Positions 18,740-27,236 of a stretch of DNA of 64,000 nucleotides are shown here, one piece after another. Positions within the stretch are counted from its first letter, which is position 1. Every line of letters starts with the position of its first letter. The DNA is taken from contig NZ_AP020337.1 of assembly GCF_009176725.1 (NCBI RefSeq), positions 248,001 through 312,000 of the forward strand. Direction: 5' to 3'. The notes under the pieces are model-generated. The model was not told where the DNA came from, ran no database searches, and worked only from the letters and a program-made list of their open reading frames with translations. This DNA comes from Pseudomonas sp. KUIN-1. Its GTDB lineage: Bacteria > Pseudomonadota > Gammaproteobacteria > Pseudomonadales > Pseudomonadaceae. The translations under genes and the position numbers were made by a program.

Positions 18740-20356
18740 GTGGCCCATCCTGTGCAACGCCGCTGGTACCCCCTGGTTTTCGCCATCGCTGCACTGGTCG
18801 TGCTGCCGCTGAGCGTTCTGCTGCTGTCGTGGGAGACGGTTGACCAGCAGATATGGTCGCACCTGCTCGAAACCCAGATGGCGCGTCTGCTGGGCAATAC
18901 GCTGATCCTGGTGCTGGGTGTCGGCGTGGGCGTGACCCTGCTGGGGGTGAGCCTGGCGTGGCTGACCAGCCTGTGTGAATTCCCCGGCCGCCGCTGGCTG
19001 GACTGGGCTCTGATGCTGCCGTTCGCGATCCCCGCCTACGTGCTGGCGTTCGTGTTCGTCGGGCTGCTGGATTTTTCCGGCCCGGTGCAGACCCTGATGC
19101 GCGAATGGTTCGGCTCCGGTCTGCGCCTGCCTCGGGTGCGCTCCACTGGTGGGGTGATCATCGTCCTGGTGCTGGTTTTTTACCCCTACGTCTACCTGTT
19201 GGCGCGCACGGCGTTTCTGGCGCAGGGCAAGGGCCTGATGGAAGCGGCGCGAGTGCTGGGCAATACGCCCCTGCAGGCGTTCTGGCGTGTGGCGCTGCCA
19301 ATGGCGCGTCCGGCCATCGGCGCGGGGGTGGCGCTGGCGCTAATGGAGACCCTGGCCGATTTTGGTGCCGTGTCGGTGTTCAACTTCGACACGTTCACCA
19401 CTGCCATCTACAAGACCTGGTACGGCTTCTTCAGCCTGTCCAGCGCCGCGCAACTGGCCAGCCTGCTGCTGTTGGCCGTGCTGGTGCTGCTGTACGGCGA
19501 ACGCCGCGCCCGGGGGGCAAGCCGACCGGCCAACGAGCGTCCGCGTGGCGCTGCGCTTTACCGGTTACGCGGCATCAAGGCATGGGCCGCGAGCTTCTGG
19601 TGTGGGCTGGTGTTTCTCTGTGCCTTCGTGTTGCCGATGCTGCAATTGATCGTCTGGGTCTGGCAGCGTGGTCGCTTCGATCTGGATGAGCGCTACACCG
19701 GTCTGATTCTGCACACGCTCTATCTGGGTGGCATGGCGGCGTTGATCACTGTCAGTGTGGCGCTGATTCTGGCGTTTGCCCGACGTATGGCGCCCACGCC
19801 TGCGATCCGCTCCGGCGTCAGCCTCGCCAACCTGGGCTACGCATTGCCAGGTTCGGTACTGGCCGTTTCAATCATGCTGGCGTTCAGTTACCTGGACCGC
19901 GAACTGGTCATTCCACTGTCCGGCTGGCTGGGCGGCGCAGGCAAGCCTTTGCTGCTCGGCAGTCTCTCGGCCTTGCTTCTGGCGTATCTGGTGCGTTTCA
20001 TCGCCGTCGCCTTCGGTCCGCTGGAGCACAGCCTGTCGCGGATCCGCCCGTCATTGCCTGAAGCGGCGCGCAGTCTGGGGGTCAGCGGGCCAAAGTTGTT
20101 TCTCAACGTGTATCTGCCGTTGCTGGTGCCAGGGGCGCTGAGCGCGGCGCTGCTGGTGTTCGTCGATGTGCTCAAGGAAATGCCGGCAACCCTGCTTATG
20201 CGCCCGTTTGGCTGGGATACGCTGGCGGTTCGCATCTTCGAAATGACCAGCGAGGGCGAGTGGGCGCGGGCTGCGTTGCCAGCTTTGTCGCTGGTGCTTG
20301 TAGGATTATTACCCGTCATTGGGCTGATTCGTCGCTCTGCCCGTCAGATTGGTTAG
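18740..20356 (+). CDS. Iron(III)-type ABC transporter permease
   Basis: Fused double permease of 538 residues, FbpB type, with about twelve membrane segments in two homologous halves. Each half carries an EAA loop for ATPase docking (EAARVLGNTPLQAFWRVALP near residue 170 and EAARSLGVSGPKLFLNVYLP near 440). It works with the binding protein encoded upstream. No ATP-binding gene follows: the next gene is gcvT, so the ATPase must come from elsewhere. I choose GTG 18740, which starts AHPVQRRWYPLVF; a TTG at 18713 is possible. The P. aeruginosa counterpart is PA5216. Confidence 0.88.
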   Translation: MAHPVQRRWYPLVFAIAALVVLPLSVLLLSWETVDQQIWSHLLETQMARLLGNTLILVLGVGVGVTLLGVSLAWLTSLCEFPGRRWLDWALMLPFAIPAYVLAFVFVGLLDFSGPVQTLMREWFGSGLRLPRVRSTGGVIIVLVLVFYPYVYLLARTAFLAQGKGLMEAARVLGNTPLQAFWRVALPMARPAIGAGVALALMETLADFGAVSVFNFDTFTTAIYKTWYGFFSLSSAAQLASLLLLAVLVLLYGERRARGASRPANERPRGAALYRLRGIKAWAASFWCGLVFLCAFVLPMLQLIVWVWQRGRFDLDERYTGLILHTLYLGGMAALITVSVALILAFARRMAPTPAIRSGVSLANLGYALPGSVLAVSIMLAFSYLDRELVIPLSGWLGGAGKPLLLGSLSALLLAYLVRFIAVAFGPLEHSLSRIRPSLPEAARSLGVSGPKLFLNVYLPLLVPGALSAALLVFVDVLKEMPATLLMRPFGWDTLAVRIFEMTSEGEWARAALPALSLVLVGLLPVIGLIRRSARQIG

Positions 20357-20509
20357 GTGCGGGGGCCTCACCTTGCGGCTACAATGCGCCGCAATTGGTG
20401 CGGTCTGTCAGATAATTCGGTCAGCTGTTACGTGCTGCAAACTCCGGTTCATGGGGGGCTTGCCGATCTCGTCTGCCCGCACCTTCGCCACGCCCGGAAG
20501 GAGAAACCC

Positions 20510-21592
20510 ATGGGACAGCGTACCCCCCTGTTCGACCTGCACCTCGCCCTTGGCGCGAAAATGGTCGATTTTGGTGGCTGGGACATGCCGTTGCATTACG
20601 GATCGCAGGTCGAGGAACACCATCAGGTGCGTCGCGACTGTGGGGTCTTCGATGTCTCTCACATGAACGTGATCGATGTGCTCGGCCCTCAGGCCCGAGT
20701 CTGGCTGCGTCGTCTGCTGGCCAATGATGTAGACAAGCTCAAAACCCCCGGTCGTGCCTTGTACAGCGCCATGCTGGACGAGAGCGGCGGGGTGATCGAT
20801 GACATGATCGTCTACCTCACGCCTGAAGGTTATCGGCTGGTCGTCAACGCGGCGACCGGCGTCAAGGATCTTGCCTGGATGCAGGCGCAACTGGGTGACT
20901 TCGACGTGCAACTGGTCGAGCGCAGTGAAATGGCCATGCTCGCCATTCAAGGCCCCAAGGCCAGAGCCCGTATTGCCGAGCTGGTTTCCAGCACCCGCGC
21001 CGAACTGATTCACCAGCTCAAGCCGTTCGAAGGGCTCGATGATGGCGACTGGTTTATCGCGCGTACCGGCTACACCGGTGAGGACGGCCTGGAGATCATG
21101 CTGCCTGCCGAAGAGGCCCAAAGCTTTTTCAATGAATTGGTTGGCGCGGGTATTTCCCCGATCGGCCTGGGCGCTCGCGACACGCTGCGCCTTGAGGCCG
21201 GCATGAACCTGTATGGCCAGGACATCGGCGAGCATGTCTCGCCCTTGGCCTCGAATATGGCCTGGAGCATCGCCTGGGAGCCTGCCGACCGTGATTTTAT
21301 CGGTCGCAAGGCGCTGGAGAGCGAACGGGCTGAAGGAACTGCCTTCAAGCTCGTCGGATTGGTGCTCGAAGAGCGCGGCGTTTTACGGGCGCATCAGGTG
21401 GTACGTGTCGCAGAAATTGGCGAAGGAGAGATCACCAGTGGTAGTTTCTCTCCTACGTTGAGCAAATCCATTGCACTGGCTCGCGTTCCGATGGCGACCG
21501 CTGACCGGGCCGAGGTAGAAATCCGCGGCAAATGGTACCCGGTGCGGGTGGTGCAGCCTGCGTTCGTGCGCCATGGCAAAACCTTGATCTAA
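20510..21592 (+). CDS. gcvT: Glycine cleavage system T protein (aminomethyltransferase)
   Basis: Folate-dependent aminomethyltransferase of 360 residues. It transfers the methylene group from aminomethyl-lipoyl-H protein to tetrahydrofolate and releases ammonia. Family motifs include [14 protein letters not shown] near residue 18, FDVSHMNV, and [14 protein letters not shown] near residue 184. ATG 20510 has AAGGAG directly upstream (20499-20504). It forms an operon with gcvH 43 nt downstream. No glycine riboswitch-like structure was evident in the 153 nt before the gene, although a TACAAT hexamer at 20380-20385 may be its -10 element. Confidence 0.96.
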   Translation: MGQRTPLFDLHLALGAKMVDFGGWDMPLHYGSQVEEHHQVRRDCGVFDVSHMNVIDVLGPQARVWLRRLLANDVDKLKTPGRALYSAMLDESGGVIDDMIVYLTPEGYRLVVNAATGVKDLAWMQAQLGDFDVQLVERSEMAMLAIQGPKARARIAELVSSTRAELIHQLKPFEGLDDGDWFIARTGYTGEDGLEIMLPAEEAQSFFNELVGAGISPIGLGARDTLRLEAGMNLYGQDIGEHVSPLASNMAWSIAWEPADRDFIGRKALESERAEGTAFKLVGLVLEERGVLRAHQVVRVAEIGEGEITSGSFSPTLSKSIALARVPMATADRAEVEIRGKWYPVRVVQPAFVRHGKTLI

Positions 21593-21635
21593 CCTATGGC
21601 GGGTTTTCCGCTGACCCGATGTTGAGGATGACTAA

Positions 21636-22022
21636 ATGAGCAATATTCCCGCCGAGCTGCGTTTCGCCAAAAGTCATGAATGGGCACGTCTGGAGTCAGA
21701 CGGCACCGTGACTGTCGGCATCTCGGACCATGCACAGGAAGCACTGGGCGATGTGGTCTTCGTCGAACTGCCGGAAATCGGCACAGCGGTCGCTGCCGGT
21801 GACCCCGCCAGTGTTGTCGAGTCGGTCAAGGCCGCTTCGGATATCTACTCGCCGGTTGCGGGCGAGGTTATCGAAGTCAACACAGCGTTGGGCGATGCCC
21901 CCGAGTCGCTCAACAGTGATCCGTACGGTGCCTGGATCTTCAAGCTCAAGCCAAGCGACGCCAGCGGTGATCTGGCCAAGCTGCTGGATGCAGCCGGGTA
22001 CAAGAGCGCTATCGGCGAATAA
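21636..22022 (+). CDS. gcvH: Glycine cleavage system H protein
   Basis: Lipoyl carrier protein of 128 residues. The lipoylated lysine is K65 in [13 protein letters not shown], matching the family. It shuttles the aminomethyl group between GcvP and GcvT. It ends at a strong terminator, and gcvP does not follow it here. P. aeruginosa has gcvT1-gcvH1-gcvP1 in a row (PA5215-PA5213), so this locus lacks the P protein, which must be encoded elsewhere if the system works. Confidence 0.97.
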   Translation: MSNIPAELRFAKSHEWARLESDGTVTVGISDHAQEALGDVVFVELPEIGTAVAAGDPASVVESVKAASDIYSPVAGEVIEVNTALGDAPESLNSDPYGAWIFKLKPSDASGDLAKLLDAAGYKSAIGE

Positions 22023-22037
22023 CCGATTACCGCTCAC

Positions 22038-22067
22038 AAAAATGCCGCTCATGGAGCGGCATTTTTT
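22038..22067. terminator. Bidirectional intrinsic terminator
   Basis: The hairpin AATGCCGCTC-atg-GAGCGGCATT is flanked by an A-run and a T-run, so it can end both gcvTH and the convergent DUF2388 gene. Confidence 0.92.
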
Positions 22068-22091
22068 ATGCGCGAAGCTAATCGGCAAGAC

Positions 22092-22412
22092 TTACTGGTT
22101 TTCAGCGACCAGATTCTTATCCAGGATCGCATTGGCCAGTTCCATGTCGGTGGCTTTCAGGCCTGGATTGTCTTTGCGTACCTGCTCGATGGCCGCTTCC
22201 AGGAACGGACCGCGGATGCCACCGTCGCTGGCGACGAAGCTGCCTGCGTCGTCCTGGGCGGCGACGATCAGTTTGTGATCCTTGAAGGTCAGGTAAGTCG
22301 AGCCGGTGGTTGCACCGGAAGACAGCACATTACGCCAGAAGGTGTCAGCCATCGCTGAACCCATTGGGATGGAAAGCAAGGCTACGGTGGCGACAGCGAA
22401 CTTGAGACGCAT
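22092..22412 (-). CDS. DUF2388 (holin-like) secreted protein
   Basis: Small protein of 106 residues with a signal peptide (residues 1-22, cleaved after SAMA) and a mature domain matching the Pseudomonas-restricted DUF2388 family (TFWRNVLSSGATTGSTYLT and DDAGSFVASDGGIRG). The family has been labelled holin-like, with no proven function. It is likely periplasmic. It occupies the position where P. aeruginosa has further gcv genes and small hypothetical genes. Confidence 0.82.
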   Translation of the reverse strand: MRLKFAVATVALLSIPMGSAMADTFWRNVLSSGATTGSTYLTFKDHKLIVAAQDDAGSFVASDGGIRGPFLEAAIEQVRKDNPGLKATDMELANAILDKNLVAENQ

Positions 22413-22553
22413 GATGAATTACTCCAGCTGTGGTTGTTCTGAGGGGTTGGATAGCTAAAGGCATGAACTAGTTCAATCAAGGTGTACCGTGCAGTTCACT
22501 TTAGCTGGCTCGGCATGCCGCCAGGCCTCCAGGAACAACGCTTTCAACCCTGA

Positions 22554-24338
22554 TCAGCGTTGTTCGCTCTGCGGTGTTACCCGCAGCACTTCCTCAAGTG
22601 TAGTCAGGCCCGCCGAGACTTTCTGCGCGCCGGACAGACGCAGGCTGCGCGTCCCTTCCTTGAAGGCCTGACGACGCATGGCGGTCAGGTCCAGGTCCGC
22701 CGAGATCAATGCCTTGATGTTGTCGGACATGACCATGATCTCGTAGACACCTGCCCGGCCCCGATAGCCGGTATCGCGACACTCCACGCAGCCGACCGCC
22801 TGATGCGCGCCAGGCGGCACCGGTGCCTGCCAGGGGCGCGTCAGGGTTTGCCAGTCGGTCTCGTTGAGGTTGATGGGCGCCTTGCAGTGTGGGCACAGGG
22901 TGCGCACCAGACGCTGGGCCATGACGCCGAGGATGGTCGCCTTGAGCAGGTAATGCGGTACACCCAGTTCGAGCATGCGGCTGATTGCGCTGGGCGCATC
23001 GTTGGTGTGTAGCGTCGACAGCACCAGGTGGCCGGTGAGTGCCGCCTGAATCGCCATTTCGGCGGTCTCCAGGTCACGAATCTCGCCGATCATGATGATA
23101 TCCGGGTCCTGGCGCATCAGCGCGCGCACGCCGGCGGCAAAGCTCAGGTCGATGTTGTGTTGAACCTGCATCTGGTTGAAGGCCGGTTCGACCATCTCGA
23201 TGGGATCTTCGATGGTGCACAGGTTCACCTCGGAGGTCGCCAGCTTCTTGAGGGTGGTGTACAGCGTGGTGGTCTTGCCTGAACCGGTCGGACCGGTAAC
23301 CAGAATAATGCCGTTGGGCTGGCGGGTCATTTCCTGCCAGCGCCGCAGGTCGTCACTGGAAAAGCCCAGTTGGTCGAAGTCCTTGAGCAATACCTCGGGG
23401 TCGAAGATCCGCATGACCATTTTTTCGCCGAACGCGGTCGGCAGGGTCGACAGGCGCAACTCCACTTCACGATTCTCAGGTGTGGTGGTCTTGACCCGCC
23501 CGTCCTGTGGTTTGCGTTTTTCGGCGACGTTCATCCGCCCCAGGCTTTTCAGGCGGCTGACAATCGCCATGATCACCTGCGCCGGAAACTGGTAAACGTT
23601 GTGCAGCACCCCGTCGATGCGAAAGCGCACGGTGCCCTGCTCGCGGCGCGGCTCGATGTGAATATCACTGGCGCGTTGCTGGAAGGCGTACTGGAACAGC
23701 CAGTCGACGATATTGACGATGTGCGCGTCGTTGGCGTCAGGCTCCTGATCGCTGGCACCGAGCTTGAGCAACTGTTCGAAGTTGCCCATGTTGCTCATTT
23801 TTTGCTCGGAGGCGCTGGCGCCGCTGACCGACTTGGCCAGCCTGAAAAACTCCATCGCCATGCGCTGGATGTCTGCCGGGTTGGCGACCACACGTTTGAT
23901 CTGCAGCTTGAGCACATGCGCCAGGTCGGCTTCCCATGAGCGCACATACGGCTGCGCGCTGGCGATGGTCACCGATTCGCGATCGACCGCCACGGCGAGA
24001 ATCTTGTGGCGCTGGGCAAAGGCGTAGGACATCAGTGGCGTGACCGCCGCGACGTTGATCTTCAGCGGGTCGATACGCATGTAAGGCTGGTCACAGGCTT
24101 TGGCCAGCCAGGCGGTCAGGGTTTCCACGTCCAGCTTCTTGCCCGGCCGCTTGAGATCGTCAAACTGCAGCGAAGCGAGAAACTCGAGGGGGTGCAGCTG
24201 AATGTTCACCGCACTGCGACGTTGGGTGAGTGCCGTTTCCGCGTCGTCCTGGCCGAGATAGCCTTCGGCAACCAGATCACGCAACACATCATTCAGATCG
24301 AGCCAGCGATCCTGTGAAGAGGGGGCCAGGGCTGCCAT
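22554..24338 (-). CDS. GspE/PulE-type secretion ATPase
   Basis: Cytoplasmic AAA-type ATPase of 594 residues of the GspE/PilB/PulE family. N-terminal GspE N-domain; ATPase core with Walker A GPTGSGKTTTL at residues 349-359, Walker B region DPDIIMIGEIRD near 410-425 and His box LVLSTLHTND. The zinc tetracysteine module is intact (CPHC, then CVEC, near residues 475-505). ATG 24338 has AAGGAG upstream; the frame extends over 100 residues further without support. No pilin, GspD or GspF partner is nearby, so which machine it powers is unknown. P. aeruginosa PA5210 is the syntenic counterpart. Confidence 0.88.
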   Translation of the reverse strand: MAALAPSSQDRWLDLNDVLRDLVAEGYLGQDDAETALTQRRSAVNIQLHPLEFLASLQFDDLKRPGKKLDVETLTAWLAKACDQPYMRIDPLKINVAAVTPLMSYAFAQRHKILAVAVDRESVTIASAQPYVRSWEADLAHVLKLQIKRVVANPADIQRMAMEFFRLAKSVSGASASEQKMSNMGNFEQLLKLGASDQEPDANDAHIVNIVDWLFQYAFQQRASDIHIEPRREQGTVRFRIDGVLHNVYQFPAQVIMAIVSRLKSLGRMNVAEKRKPQDGRVKTTTPENREVELRLSTLPTAFGEKMVMRIFDPEVLLKDFDQLGFSSDDLRRWQEMTRQPNGIILVTGPTGSGKTTTLYTTLKKLATSEVNLCTIEDPIEMVEPAFNQMQVQHNIDLSFAAGVRALMRQDPDIIMIGEIRDLETAEMAIQAALTGHLVLSTLHTNDAPSAISRMLELGVPHYLLKATILGVMAQRLVRTLCPHCKAPINLNETDWQTLTRPWQAPVPPGAHQAVGCVECRDTGYRGRAGVYEIMVMSDNIKALISADLDLTAMRRQAFKEGTRSLRLSGAQKVSAGLTTLEEVLRVTPQSEQR

Positions 24339-24448
24339 GTGCGCTCCTTGAGGCAATTCGTCATTGGACGATGAACAAGAGTAGACGCCAAGCGTGACAG
24401 CGTTATGGGTTCTATGCGACCGGGAATTGCCGGAGCAGGCGAATTGAT

Positions 24449-24796
24449 TCAGCCCGTCGCCAGGGCGGCACGGGATTGCGCGGTGTTCCGGGCGTCGACC
24501 TGCTCGACTTCCACTGAGCAGACGTCGATCAGGTTGCGCATTTTTTCGCCAATCACCTGTGCTCGATGCCAGCTCAATCTGGAAACCTGAAGGTCGATGA
24601 GCAGCAGGCTCTCTTGTTGCACAGCACTCAATTGGTCGGGAATCAGGTACTGCATGGCAAACAGGTTCAACACCTGACAGAGCAAGGCAGGCTCGGCTTC
24701 GGCGCAGACACGGTAGCGTGCGCAGCACTGCGCATTGCTGGACGACCAGCTATCTGGACGCTGCGAAGGGAGGGTGACGGCTTCGAGATTGGGCAT
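24449..24796 (-). CDS. Small ACT-like hypothetical protein
   Basis: Protein of 115 residues that I do not recognise as a named family. Residues 27-95 have the pattern of a single ACT domain (YRVCAEAEPALLCQVLNLF, then alternating strand and helix to IGEKMRNLIDVCSVEVEQV), reminiscent of the small regulatory subunit of acetohydroxyacid synthase. ATG 24796 has GGAG 7 nt upstream; the frame begins at 24832. It is divergent from an Lrp-type regulator gene, with 125 nt between. An amino-acid-sensing role is inference only. Confidence 0.65.
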   Translation of the reverse strand: MPNLEAVTLPSQRPDSWSSSNAQCCARYRVCAEAEPALLCQVLNLFAMQYLIPDQLSAVQQESLLLIDLQVSRLSWHRAQVIGEKMRNLIDVCSVEVEQVDARNTAQSRAALATG

Positions 24797-24921
24797 GCTG
24801 ATACTCCACAAGGATGCTGGAAATCTTTGCATGCGTGAAAAGAAATTTCTGGTCCATCATTGGGTGGATTAGTCTTTATAAGACTTGTTAATGCGCTGCA
24901 GGCTATTTCGGAAAATTAATT

Positions 24922-25392
24922 ATGCAAATCGAGCTGGACAGTTACGATCGCAGGATTCTGGCGCTGCTGCAGGAAGATGCTTCGCTTTCCAGTGCGCAGA
25001 TTGCCGAGCAGGTCGGTCTGTCGCAATCACCCTGCTGGCGCCGCATACAGCGGCTCAAGGATGAAGGGGTGATTCGCCGTCAGGTGGCGTTGCTGGACCG
25101 CAAGAAAATCGGTCTGAACACGCAGATATTCGCCGAGGTGAAACTCAACGCCCACGGGCGCTCCAACTTCACCGAGTTCACCGACGCGATTCGTGGCTTC
25201 CCGGAGGTGCTGGAGTGCTATGTGCTGATGGGATCGGTGGATTTTCTGCTGCGCATCGTGACCCCGGATATCGAGGCGTACGAGCGGTTCTTTTTCGAAA
25301 AACTGTCGCTGGTACCCGGTATTCAGGAAGTGAACTCGACAGTGGCCCTCTCCGAGATCAAATCCACGACCAGCCTGCCGCTGTTGCGCTGA
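24922..25392 (+). CDS. Lrp/AsnC family transcriptional regulator
   Basis: Regulator of 156 residues with N-terminal helix-turn-helix (residues 6-55, SAQIAEQVGLSQSPCWRRIQRL) and C-terminal RAM domain with MGSVDFLLRIVTPD near residue 105. It is distinct from the dad-linked Lrp encoded at 9310. The effector is likely an amino acid; the target may be the divergent ACT-like gene or a distant locus. The ATG follows an AT-rich leader. Confidence 0.88.
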   Translation: MQIELDSYDRRILALLQEDASLSSAQIAEQVGLSQSPCWRRIQRLKDEGVIRRQVALLDRKKIGLNTQIFAEVKLNAHGRSNFTEFTDAIRGFPEVLECYVLMGSVDFLLRIVTPDIEAYERFFFEKLSLVPGIQEVNSTVALSEIKSTTSLPLLR

Positions 25393-25474
25393 CGGGGCTG
25401 GTGCCCGGAGTTGCGCCCGCCTCGGTTGTGCCTCGTGCACCGAGGTGGCTGGTTTTGCTGCCGGTTCCCGGCAG

Positions 25475-25649
25475 TTCGCGGACAAGTCCGCTCCTACAAA
25501 AAACGGGAGATCATGTACAAGCGCAGCGTCGCCCGGTCTGCTCCCACGCCCTTCGGGCAGAATCAAAAGCGGACTTGCGTATGACGCTGAATGATCTGGC
25601 CTGCAGCAGTGCTTCTGCCCGGAGGGCGTAGGAGCGGACTTGTCCGCGA
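25475..25649. repeat. REP repeat cluster between the Lrp and CYTH genes
   Basis: This 313-nt gap has no gene. It holds an arm at 25475-25497 (core GCGGACAAGTCCGC) and its reverse complement at 25628-25649 (core GCGGACTTGTCCGC), with further tail fragments CTCCCACGCCCTTCGGGCAGAA (25540-25561) and TTCTGCCCGGAGGGCG between. The arms match those at 18571-18660. Confidence 0.85.
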
Positions 25650-25705
25650 TGGGCTGCGAAGCGGCCCTAAAACGTTTCAGGCTACTACGGCCTTCTGATC
25701 CAGCC

Positions 25706-27073
25706 TTACAAGCGCAGCAGGGTTTTCCAGGCACGGCTCTGGAAGACGGTGATTGCCTGTTGCACGCGGGCATCGAGGACTTCGTCGCTGATGTCCAGGT
25801 GTGCCAGTTCTTCCAGCTTGCGCAGTTCGCCGTACAGACGGTCCAGCTCCGGCAGGTCCAGCGCGCCGCGTGCCCAGTGCAGCCAGGACTGGATGCGCTC
25901 GATGCGCGGCAGTTGCTCGGCCAGGTCTTCCGGCTGCTGCTGATAACGGCTCAGTTGCAGGGACGTGGCTTCTTCGCCCAGCAGGCGTGGCAGCCAGCTG
26001 CTCAACAGCGCGGCGCCCTGACGATTGCCGCGGGTGTTGCGTTCGGTGGTCCAGCTGCGCGTCAGCAACCAGCGTGAGGTATTCAGCGAGAACTCGCCCC
26101 AGCGCGTGTCCTGCAATTCTTCGAGGAATTGCTCGTGGGCGGCACCGCGTACATCGGCATCGTCCTGTCCGGCCTGGACCAGCGGACGCCAGTCTTCCAG
26201 CAAGGCGTCGAGCGCAGTACGCAGTGGTGCGGTCGAAGTGCGTGGCGCGGCCTGACCGAGGCTGCTGGTCAGAGCACGCAGTTCAGCGAGCATCTCGACC
26301 CAGTCCTGCAGCAGGCGCCAGTGGCCGTTGAAACGGTATTGCTCGGCCAGACGCTGGCTGCTGCCCAACAGATGCCAGGCCAGCGCGGAATAAGCGTCGT
26401 CCAGCGGCGTTTCAGCATTCAGGGCGGGCGCGTGCAGGCTCAGCGAGTAGCTGCTGGCATCGAGCAGACGGTAGCCGCGCTCGGCCTTGCTGATATCGCA
26501 CGGCATCAGCGGCAGCGTTGCAGCCAGCTCGGCGGCCAGTTCCAGCAGCGCGGCAGGCTCGCCTTCACGCAGCTCGAGTTCCAGCTCGCAGATTTCTTCC
26601 TTCTGCTTGCCCGCAACCACCTGGCCCAGGTCCAGTGCGGCTTCGATCACCACTTTGGCCTTGCCACGGCCCCAGGCAATCTCGGCTTTCTCACGCACGA
26701 AATCGGTGGTGAACAGCGGTTTGATGGTTTTCTTGTCCAGATCGGCCAGTTGCTCAGGCCAGCAATCGCCTTCGAGCTTCTTCAGGTCCAGCTTGGCCTT
26801 GCTCAGGTCCCAGTTGTACTCATTGCGCTCGGACAGGCCGGCCACGCTTTGCCCGCGAGTTTTCATGGTCTGGATGATCTGATCGCCGTCGCGGCGGATG
26901 CGCAGGGCGACTTTGGCCTGCGCCAGCTCACCTTCGGGGGTATCGAAATACTGGTTCGACAGTTCCAGGCGCTCCCAGCCACTCTTGTTGCGCTTCTTGA
27001 GCAACGGGTGTTCACGCAGTGCAGCGAGGGTCTCGCGGCTGACGCGGAGTTTGATTTCTGTTTCTTTTTGCAT
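25706..27073 (-). CDS. CYTH and CHAD domain protein (inorganic triphosphatase-like)
   Basis: Protein of 455 residues with an N-terminal CYTH (triphosphate tunnel) domain, residues 1-200, starting with the ExExK-type signature ETEIKLR and with RIRR and the KTR/ER pairs of the tunnel visible, followed by a C-terminal His-containing CHAD domain (about 210-455). This matches YgiF-like inorganic triphosphatases; CHAD domains bind polyphosphate. ATG 27073 starts the CYTH signature; the frame extends to 27160. It is divergent from argE. The P. aeruginosa counterpart is PA5209. Confidence 0.88.
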   Translation of the reverse strand: MQKETEIKLRVSRETLAALREHPLLKKRNKSGWERLELSNQYFDTPEGELAQAKVALRIRRDGDQIIQTMKTRGQSVAGLSERNEYNWDLSKAKLDLKKLEGDCWPEQLADLDKKTIKPLFTTDFVREKAEIAWGRGKAKVVIEAALDLGQVVAGKQKEEICELELELREGEPAALLELAAELAATLPLMPCDISKAERGYRLLDASSYSLSLHAPALNAETPLDDAYSALAWHLLGSSQRLAEQYRFNGHWRLLQDWVEMLAELRALTSSLGQAAPRTSTAPLRTALDALLEDWRPLVQAGQDDADVRGAAHEQFLEELQDTRWGEFSLNTSRWLLTRSWTTERNTRGNRQGAALLSSWLPRLLGEEATSLQLSRYQQQPEDLAEQLPRIERIQSWLHWARGALDLPELDRLYGELRKLEELAHLDISDEVLDARVQQAITVFQSRAWKTLLRL

Positions 27074-27236
27074 GGCCGGGGGAATCCAAACGCTGATACG
27101 GATAAACGGGAGCGCAGCCCATGATTGAACGGCTGCCGAGGCCGTCAGTGTACAGGACATGGCCCGAAACGGTTTATTCCTGGGTTGTTATGGCCCTATG
27201 ATGGGCCGTGTTCCGTCTCGATTACAGGAAGCGTCC

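Noticed and set aside
20357..20509. Glycine riboswitch before gcvT
   Set aside because: I found no tandem aptamer-like structure in the 153-nt leader; the gap is also too short for a typical tandem aptamer plus expression platform.
25475..25649. CRISPR array
   Set aside because: The repeats are inverted, few and irregularly spaced, with no cas genes; they are REP elements.
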